A stretch of DNA of 64,000 nt, taken from Calliphora vicina (Eukaryota; Arthropoda; Insecta; Diptera; Calliphoridae). The notes below the pieces were generated by a model, which was not told the origin of the DNA, searched no databases, and saw only the letters and a program-made list of their open reading frames with translations. The stretch spans positions 105,120,358-105,184,357 of the forward strand of contig NC_088782.1 of assembly GCF_958450345.1 (NCBI RefSeq), written 5' to 3'. Numbering within the stretch: the stretch's first letter is position 1; each line of letters opens with the position of its first letter. Position numbers and translations under genes: made by a program. Of this stretch, positions 56,410 through 64,000 are shown one piece after another.

Positions 56410-56777
56410 CGTGTGGTGAAACACACGCCGGTATTTGCTGCCACCTAGCGGCTTGTATATTCACCAGTACGCTGGGTAAATGGCCTTAGGTTCCTTTTTG
56501 GAGATTTAGTAACACACGGCAATACATATATAATAATTCAGATTTTTTTATATATATTATATAATTAATTTAAAAAGAGTCCATTTTTGGACCCTTTTTC
56601 AATCACCACTTATGAAATGGGGGGAGGCTTGAAAAAATTTTCCAAAAATATTTTATTGTTGGTAAGGACCAAACCTTAATATAAACGCCTCATACATTTT
56701 ATTATTTATATTTATCTGTGTTTTATATTTACTCAATGTTAAGAAATGATAAACGTGTGTTCAAACACACGGCGGTA
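56410..56777. repeat. Paired direct repeats with ACACACG hairpins
   Basis: CGTGTGGTGAAACACACGCCGGTA (56410-56433) and CGTGTGTTCAAACACACGGCGGTA (56754-56777) are direct repeats 344 bp apart, each a 7-bp-stem hairpin. They may be the ends of a short element with direct terminal hairpins or two units of a dispersed repeat. Confidence 0.55.
56436..56452 (-). promoter_or_regulatory. CTCF-like motif
   Basis: The minus strand reads GCCGCTAGGTGGCAGCA, which agrees with the CTCF core (CC.S.AGRKGGCRSY) at all but one position. CTCF is an insulator protein conserved in flies. A single motif match in 64 kb can occur by chance, and it lies within repeat DNA. Confidence 0.25.
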
Positions 56778-58604
56778 AGAAAAGGTTAAGTTATTCAAAT
56801 GGACCCTACAGATGCTCCAGGGGCAGCGCTATAGGGGTTCAAATGAGGGTTCCTTCGTCATGTAAAATTTTTAAATACGTGCCATTTGTTTGTTTCCTAT
56901 CTACATTTTGGAAAGCGCTCGGCTTGGTAATGAAAAAATATGCTTGCGTGTGCAAGCATATAATTTTCTTATAATTTCAGAGTTATAGGCATTTACAAAT
57001 TTAGTTTTTAAAATTTTGCCTCGAGTTCTTTTGGTTAGTTAGACAACTAAATTACCAATAATATACAAAGACCAGTATCGATTATGGCTCCAAAAATACA
57101 CGATTTTAAAAATTCAAAAACTAGTAGATTTTTGCTGTTTTTTGGGCGAAAACTCTTTTTTTATTAAAAAAAAACTTTCCTTAAGAACATATAACCATTT
57201 TATACTTTTCTATAAGATAACATTACAGAGAACATTTTGGTATAAAAAACATGACCTATTTTTTATCTAAATTTAAAATTTGGGCCACATGTTCTAAAAT
57301 CCTAAAGCAGGGATCAGAAAACGGAAATATGATTTGGAAACCTTGATGTGTTTTCCATTTATCGCCAAAGTATTATCCTTTACCCTATAGGCAAAATTGT
57401 AAAAATACTATTTTTGGGATTTCGCTCCAATTTTTATGAATTTCGGGATTCCCTTTGATATTCTGAAAAGTTTTTTTACACTTTTTAATTTAGAATGACA
57501 AATTTAAAAGACGTTGAAAATTTCATTAAGTTATGTTAATAAATAATGAATTTATTACATATTAGCCCATATTATGAATTGATTTAAAATTTGAATGATT
57601 TCATCGTGAATTGTTTTGTTAAGATGAATGCATGGAAGTTCTACTTATCGAACATGGCAACATTATACTGCCACCACAACCTTCGTACCAAAAAAGTTTA
57701 GGTTATCACCTGTACACCGTTGCCCATATTACTAACGATTATATTCTTTCGATATAATTATTTAAACATTTTAGTTCCAAGTGGAAAAATAGTGAAGAAT
57801 TTTTAAAGCTGTTTTTACTTGAATACAATATTTTATTCCAAAATCATACATATTCACATATGCATAAAATATCTCCAACTACTGATTACATATAATTATA
57901 TCTGCCATTACCAAATTTATGCCAGTTTTTCACTTATTATTTTTTGGAAAATTGCTTTTCTTTTATTTATTGATGAGCTAACGATTCTACACATGTTGCC
58001 TGTACTAGATTCTTGTTCCATTTGTTTATATTTTTTGTTTTTTTAATAAAAAATAATATTGTGATTTTATTTCTTTTTTTTAAGGAAAAGTTATGACTTA
58101 CAACAGAGGACGTATGTATGTAATTTTCATTGTTTTGTTCACGTTTTCTTTCTCTTATTTGGATGACATTAGTTGTGTGTCACATAACACCTGCACTGAC
58201 ATAAAAGTTGATTGGGAAAAATGGCAAAAATTTTCAGTTTATATGTATTTGTTTATTTATGTATTTATTTATTGTTATTATAAAATTATACTTATAAGAA
58301 GATTTGCGAATTCTTTTTATTGAAAAGAAAAAAATAGTTATTTTCAAGGCAGTGAAATCTCACATTGTCATTGAAGAGTTTTTGATTATTATAAAGTGTT
58401 GCTACATTTGTTATTTTAAGACACAGATATTTTTTCAGATAATCTTTATAAAAATCATATGAAACCATCTCGTTCTCTCCGCAACTCCCTGCACATTGGC
58501 ATACCCGAAAACTCTACCCGGAGTAAGAACTTGGCATCATGTATATTTAGGACATACTCAGGGGTTAGAAATCAGCTTGTATGTAGTCGGATACCTTCTG
58601 TTTT
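56778..58604. other. No gene seen
   Basis: A+T-rich DNA. Open frames at 57819-58046 and 58093-58323 are hydrophobic with no recognised domain; 58459-58677 reaches into the next element. No transposon ends were identified. Confidence 0.45.
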
Positions 58605-59359
58605 TATACCCTACACCACCATAGTGGGGAGGGTATTATGCGTTTGTGCAGATGTTTGTAACGCCCAAAAATATTAGTCTAACACCCACCTTAAAGTATA
58701 CCGATCGACTTAGAATCACTTTCTGAGTCGATTAAGCGATGTCCGTCCGTCCGTCCGTCCGTCCGTCTGGTTGGCTGGCTGGCTGTCCATGTAAACCTTG
58801 TGCGCAGAGTACAGGTCGCAATTTTGAAGATATTTCGATCAAATTTGGTACATGTTATTTTTTTGGCTCAAGGACCTAGCCTATTGAAACTGGCTGAAAT
58901 CGGTCCACTATTTCACCTAGCCCCCATACGAATGTCCTCCCGAAATTGGACTTTATCGGTCATAAATGTTTAATTTATATATGTATCTCCACAAATTCAG
59001 CTCCAAATAAGTTTTATATACACAAAATTCATGTCACCAAATTTTGTTACGATCGGTCCATAATTAGTCATAGCTCCCATATAGACCCGCTTCCGAAAAT
59101 AACTTTAACGTGCATAAATCGCTTAAATGTTGGTATACTCACAAAATTCAACATAGTAAACTTTCATATAGACATAAATCACACGACCTAATTTCATGGT
59201 GATCGGTCCATAATTGGTCATAGCCCCCATATAAGGCCCACTTCCGAAAATCACTCAAAAATATAAATTATTGAAATTTTAAAAGAAAAATGTTTTTGCT
59301 CTTTTACTTAGTGTAGGGTGTTATATGGTCGGGCTTGACCGACCATACATTCTTACTTA
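58605..59359 (+). mobile_element. DINE-like element, GTCGG family, forward copy
   Basis: This is the only full copy in element orientation. It starts TATACCCTACACC with the ACCACCATAGTGGGGAGGGT hairpin, then the core ATCGACTTAGAATC, a (GTCC)n(GGCT)n tract (58741-58790), three internal repeats, GTGTAGGGT, the hairpin TGGTCGG/CCGACCA and TTCTTACTTA, a decayed CTTACTTG end. It flanks no target duplication. Confidence 0.85.
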
Positions 59360-59539
59360 TTTTTAATGTCTCTCTTCTTACATTTGGCCGAGTTATGCAA
59401 TTTGGCCGATTATAATAATAATAATTTTCTCATTGTATTTAACAACATATGATTCTCTCGATATTCCTCTGACCACTCGTGGCATAGGTTTTAGAATCAC
59501 TATCAATACCGTTTCTATCCCTAGAAAAGCATTTCACGC
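59360..59539. other. Spacer
   Basis: Short A+T-rich interval, perhaps the beginning of the decayed LINE. Confidence 0.35.
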
Positions 59540-60340
59540 TCGATTCACACCATCACTGCTTCAGGGAATTTCATTGCATGGCAACCGATTTCAACTTCAT
59601 AACCCACATCGCTAATGTCCTCAATCAGCAGCTTTGGATTTATGTAAAACATTTAATACCGTGGACTATTCCATGCTGACTAATGAAATCATGATCTCCA
59701 CTCTACCCAGCGATGCAAATGTTCGATTGCCAATTATCTGTGGCAGAAAAAACTTTGTTGAGTTCAAAAGCAAGAAATATAAATTCGGCAATATAAAAAT
59801 GGACGTGCGTCAAACAGGAGTACTGTAACATATACTCTTTAAGTAATATCTAGCCAAACATCCTGTATCCCTCAGGTTATATCAATGGTTTCGTATCCAG
59901 ATGATTCCCTCATACTTTCAACTGATGTAATTGTTAACGACATACATAAGTGCCGAAGTATAAGATAGAAACTTTTATATTCCTTTCCATGAGAGGTGCC
60001 CTAGGAAACTGAGTTAGGCATTTTAAAACACCAAAGTTTTCACCACTATATACCTTGTATCTCAGTCGAAGGTACCCGGTTAACCACGGTAAAACTTGAA
60101 GATCCTAGGAGTAGTCTTCGAAAGCTATATAAATCAGGCAGAATGTTAAATTCCGGAATAAAGTCGTAAAGATTCTTGCTGGCATCAACTGGGGATTTAA
60201 AAATAAGACAGTTGTTGCGACATATCTATATGGAAAGTTGTAGCTCTCTTCTACAACTTTCCATATAGATAAAATCTATATCTATACGAAATGGAATTAT
60301 TTGTCCGACTCTTATTTGTAGTGTTATGATTTAATTTCCA
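59540..60340 (+). pseudogene. Jockey-type LINE RT fragment
   Basis: Across frames: FNFITHIANVLNQQ, LDLCKTFNTVDYSML (RT motif A, where AFDTV-like reads TFNTV, so the Asp is lost), EIMISTLPSDANVRLPI, VEFKSKKYKFGNIKMDVRQTGVL (the GVPQGGVLSP region), SYPDDSLILST in place of YADD, and KILGVVFESYINQAE. This order is Jockey-clade ORF2. Stops and shifts are many. It is older than the Jockey 3' end at 39342. Confidence 0.65.
60223..60271. repeat. Perfect hairpin in the LINE
   Basis: TATCTATATGGAAAGTTGTAG pairs without mismatch with CTACAACTTTCCATATAGATA over a 7-base loop. It is a local inverted duplication, since the left arm is LINE sequence. Confidence 0.8.
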
Positions 60341-60521
60341 ACTCTTTAGAAATGGACCAATCTTGGTTTGCTACTAAAAGTCGATCTTCACTCTTGTATT
60401 CGCTAGATATACCTCTAAATATATTTCTACATGAGGGAGTGAAAACCGGGTAATTCGTCTAGGGTTTACTGTACACTGGAATGGAAACACATGCGGCCAT
60501 TGTAAACACTGAAGCTATTAA

Positions 60522-62480
60522 CCCATTAATTCCTGACCCCAGAATCCGTCGTCCGATTTTGATGAAATTTTATGCAGACAGTACTTATGGCATTGTTTTG
60601 ATGATTACGTTGTAGATTTATCACTATCTAACTACAGGCGCAGATCCAGAGGGGGGAAATAGTAAATCCCCCTCCCCCCAAAACCAAAAATTTTTCATAT
60701 AAAAAAGGAAAAAAAGAGAAAAATTAAGAACAAATTTTAAATTCCTCACCCCCAAATGGTTGATCTGGATCCGCGCCTGACTAGCTTTCGTACAGATGGT
60801 GAAAAGTTGAAACCACATATCTAACTGTTATGTTAACCATTTACCATCAATAGATCTACGTCTTGTTTGATAAAAAATATTGTTACATTTTTTGATAGAG
60901 TAAAAGAAATTCAATATCGAAAATTTTTCAACATCTTAGAGTTTTAACAGTTGTTGGCTAACAATTATAAATAGATGAGGAAAATAACGACACGAGCCAC
61001 ACACATTTTCCATCAGATAAGGTTGATACTTTAGAAAATATTATAATGTCTGATGAAATTCAAATAACTAATGAAAAGTCAGTCTGAGATGGAGTGTATT
61101 TAAGATCTAAAGTTGTATTTTGACGTTGAAAATAATGGAAATATTGGTCTCCATAATAGAGGACCATATTTTTGTTAATGAAGTGAAAGTCTAGGAAAAA
61201 TTATATAAAAAATATATATGAGGTTATTGGGAATTTCTGCATCACTTTATTATTAGTATTTAACTTTTCTATGACTACTATTAAGACCATGGTAACATGA
61301 TAACTTAATAATGGTTCTGGTAAAGTTTTCACAAATGAATAACAAATTGAGAAGGAATGGAACTCTCTAACACTACCAAGTAGTTCGACAAGAACTCAAT
61401 AAACCCGTGGACTACACTAATTTTCACTATTGTCTAAACACCTGGTGGACTCTAACTTGTATGTATTTGGTCATTCGTGAAGAATGTACTCGTTGTAATG
61501 CAGAGTTTAGACGGTTGTTTCTTAAACATTCCCAGGTATGGCATGGCGGAGGCAGTAGTCACTTTACTGGTCCTAAGAAATCTAGAGATGGGGACATTTG
61601 ACACATGTTTTTTTGTATTGTACTTCAGTGCTTGTATTCAACCTATTATGACAGTTTCGAATGCAGAGTAAATTTTCCATTTGCAATCGACAAAATGTAG
61701 CTATTGTCCCCAAAGAGTCAATTGACTTTCTCCTAGGACAAGTCTACTAATTCTGTGGCTATTGGTAACCTGAAAGTAGATTATATTGCTAGTTTCATAC
61801 TGCCATCATGAACTGTGGGGTCTAAGAACCCCTACACAGACATAACTACTATTTTTTTCAACATAAAATAATTGTGGTAGTCACCATCAATATAAAAGAA
61901 CAGGTTTGGCATCATTATTTCATGGTCGAAACAATTTTAGTTAGGTTGTATCAACCTTTCACCATCTAAATATTTTATATAGTCATGTATTTTCATACCT
62001 TTACATGTTTTTATTATGATTTTCTAACGAAACAACAAAATTTTTACTTAAAAAATTAAATTCATATTTCATATGTTTTAGAACCCACATATGCCGAAGT
62101 GGGTATTTTTATACGCAATCCACAATATCGTACTTGTAGCTTAGGAAAGTGGGTCTAATCACTTGGTTATTTTGTTTGCTGATAGAGGACATCTTAGACT
62201 ACTAGACACATGGAGGGCATGGGAGACTTCCACCTCCCCTCGTTTTCTATAGCCGTTTATTTTCGAATTTTGTGATTTTGTAAAATTGCTCAAATTTGGC
62301 CCACTATTTCCCCACCAAGGAATAACCTAATATTACCGAAAAAATTATTTTAAGTAGTTTGGTCCTTACTTCATTTATTCCAGAAAAAAAAATTTTGATA
62401 TCGCTCTCCTAGAATTTTCTAGAATTTTTCTAAAATTGCTCTATTTTTGGGTATTTTTCTACCCATTCGGCGTTAATGGG
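60522..62480. mobile_element. piggyBac-like element, about 2 kb, decayed
   Basis: The left end is CCCATTAATTCCTGAC and the right end inverted is CCCATTAACGCCGAAT, flanked by TTAA at 60518-60521 and 62481-62484. At 61477-61671 on + a frame reads YGMAEAVVTLLVLRNLEMGTFD, weakly like the LG..VV..L...G.....DNF region of piggyBac transposase. No DDD residues can be placed. Length would suit an autonomous element that lost its coding. It contains a 145-bp MITE. Confidence 0.65.
60635..60779. mobile_element. 145-bp MITE with CAGGCGC ends
   Basis: Ends CAGGCGCAGATCCAGA and inverted CAGGCGCGGATCCAGA, flanked by ACTA on each side (60631-60634, 60780-60783). A G-run and C-run lie just inside. CAG ends suggest hAT, but only 4 flanking bases match where hAT gives 8. 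Confidence 0.6.
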
Positions 62481-62639
62481 TTAATTCATGAATGATTCTA
62501 TATGATTCTGAATCCATGTAGGAATGATTTCGAAATTGTATCCCTGGTAGAAGGAGGCAGAATGTTTTGTATACGCATGACTTTAAGTTACAAGGTCGTG
62601 GAAGTTATGGAATATACTCCAGGATTCTCAATTTCTCCT

Positions 62640-63110
62640 CATTAAGATTACTTCCTGATTTCTATGGAGTCTTACAACTACAGCAAATGTGAAGTCTGAC
62701 AATTTCGGTTTTAAAATTTTGCATGTCTGAGGACGAAAACACCCTTGACTGCCACATGTGTCTAAATGAGATGGTTCAGCAGATTCATAAAGGTCTAATT
62801 TGGCCCAGTTGAGTAGTCCCATGTGTGATTATAATATCAGGGCAAATGAACTAGTAAGATGGATCACTAAATGGTTGCAGAAATGTCAGACAAGTCTGAC
62901 CACTTGCTGATGAATACAATGATGTCTATTGGATCTATGAAGATGAGAACAAGGCGAATAACGTTGATCACTTATTTTGCTTCTGTTGTTTCCAAGGAAA
63001 CGAATGAACTTTATGGAAACGAACTGTCTTCGATGCATTGGCTATAGAATTGGATCCTCGTTTCAGAGACCTTTTTTACGCACAATTCCAAAATATGAAT
63101 TTGATACTCA
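62640..63110 (+). pseudogene. LINE RNase H tail and zinc-knuckle relic
   Basis: Frames show CLNEMVQQIHKGLIWPS, PMCDYNIRANELVRW (cf. VPGH.DI.GN..ADELAR) and WIYEDENKANNVDHLFCFCC (cf. CRSC.DEEEETV.HLLC.C). Weak but in order for the C-terminus of an I/LOA-type LINE ORF2. No catalytic residue of RNase H can be placed. Very old. Confidence 0.45.
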
Positions 63111-64000
63111 CTTACAGCTTTATAAAGCAATTAATTAGCTGGTCGCATTTACTTAAAAAGCATATCTTTATCTCTTCTATCAGAAGACTAACTTTTGAAT
63201 ATTATTGTCTTTAGATTTTCCTTGGTTGTAACACTAATAAATTGTTTAAAGAAAATCTTTATGTAACATATTAAACAATGTGCCTGATTGAATTTAATTT
63301 TCAGCACTTATCTAATTATATCTAAACAGTCGCTTGTGAAAAGCACTCATAGGTACACAAATTTCCACAAGTATATTTGTTGTCGCAACCATTTGGAATT
63401 ATAAACCTCTATTTTGTACCTGTTTCCACATCATTAGCCATTTTAAATTCAATGGTCTTTATTTAACTGATTTGTATGGAAAACAAACTCTTTCACATTT
63501 CAATCTCTTTCATTTGCGTAAACAACCTAAACTCGTTCACGTTTCCAAAGCATACGCAGGCAAACACAAACAAACTCACACCCACATTGCTCCCACACAA
63601 TTTCATTAATTTAACAAATAAATCAGTATCGTCTGTCTATTATTTAATGGAATTTTCGGTTTGACAAATTCGAGCCAATTCAACATCTTTTTAATAGAAA
63701 CACAATCACATCTACTATGTAGTAGAAAAAACATTCTCTAACTCACTAGCACACATGATACAATTTTAATTATACGGTTGGTGTTTTGTCTGTCATATAA
63801 CAAGAGACCCAGGCAGCAGCTAAACAATGGAGGCGGTATTGTTGGTGCCAAAAAATACTACAAAGCAGGAAGGACAGCATGTGCACGAGTAATTGGAAAG
63901 GTAATGTTGGAAGGATTGCATGTGGGGTTTCGCAATAAACCTACTTTTATATCATACTAACATTTACGTAAAAATCTAATACAGTCAAGTGATTTTCAAT
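63111..64000. other. No gene seen
   Basis: A+T-rich DNA to the window edge; short frames at 63476-63664 and 63778-63960 have no domain. Confidence 0.45.

Noticed and set aside
56815..56834. Second CTCF-like site
   Set aside because: One base is missing from the core (AGGGGC instead of AGRKGGC).
61477..61671. Confident piggyBac transposase call
   Set aside because: Only one short stretch resembles the family; mentioned with the element at low weight instead.

Overview
This window is non-coding, repeat-rich DNA from a eukaryote, most likely a higher (probably calyptrate) fly. The inference rests on strong A+T bias, the absence of bacterial gene organisation, and a transposon set typical of Diptera: mini-me/DINE-1-like elements carrying (GTCC)n arrays, Jockey- and I/LOA/R1-type LINEs, Tc1/mariner, hAT and piggyBac elements, and Helitrons. 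I found no intact host gene, rRNA or functional tRNA. Nearly every long open frame lies inside a repeat or has no recognisable domain.

Layout. 1-5.7 kb: a truncated DINE-like element ended by a piggyBac-type MITE, a short Helitron (2647-3756) with a dead helicase fragment, a dead piggyBac transposase (4035-4700) and another DINE-like fragment. 6-9 kb: a possible LTR and a LINE tail. 9-14.6 kb: a full DINE-like element split by a TA-flanked MITE, a mariner fragment, a complete but dead Tc1-like element with IR/DR ends (12035-13649), and a second-family DINE-like element. 16-22 kb: an unusual minisatellite, a tRNA-like relic, a LINE split by a snap-back hAT MITE, a piggyBac MITE, a mariner fragment and another LINE. 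24-29 kb: a hAT element, a DD41D mariner fragment and a higher-order tandem repeat. 31.5-34.3 kb: a palindromic hAT-type element with about 1-kb arms and an 8-bp target duplication, containing two later insertions. 35-45 kb: foldback elements, DD41D mariner and Jockey fragments, and a LINE with ORF1/ORF2. 45.4-51.2 kb: a three-unit head-to-tail array of the DINE-like element. 53-63 kb: LINE fragments, a third full second-family DINE-like copy and a roughly 2-kb TTAA-flanked piggyBac-like element.

The most notable material is the DINE-like (Helentron-associated) elements. Two sequence families share one end plan: a subterminal inverted repeat, a terminal hairpin and the end CTTACTTG. One insertion (33171-33920) sits in a palindrome whose other arm, and a paralogous copy elsewhere, still show the empty site, so its lack of a target duplication can be read directly. 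The 45-51 kb array has three 5' ends but only one 3' end, with identical junctions, and its interior carries a regular 153-bp period. The nesting supports a relative order of insertions and a region dominated by old transposon debris. All homology calls are by eye; no database search was run.
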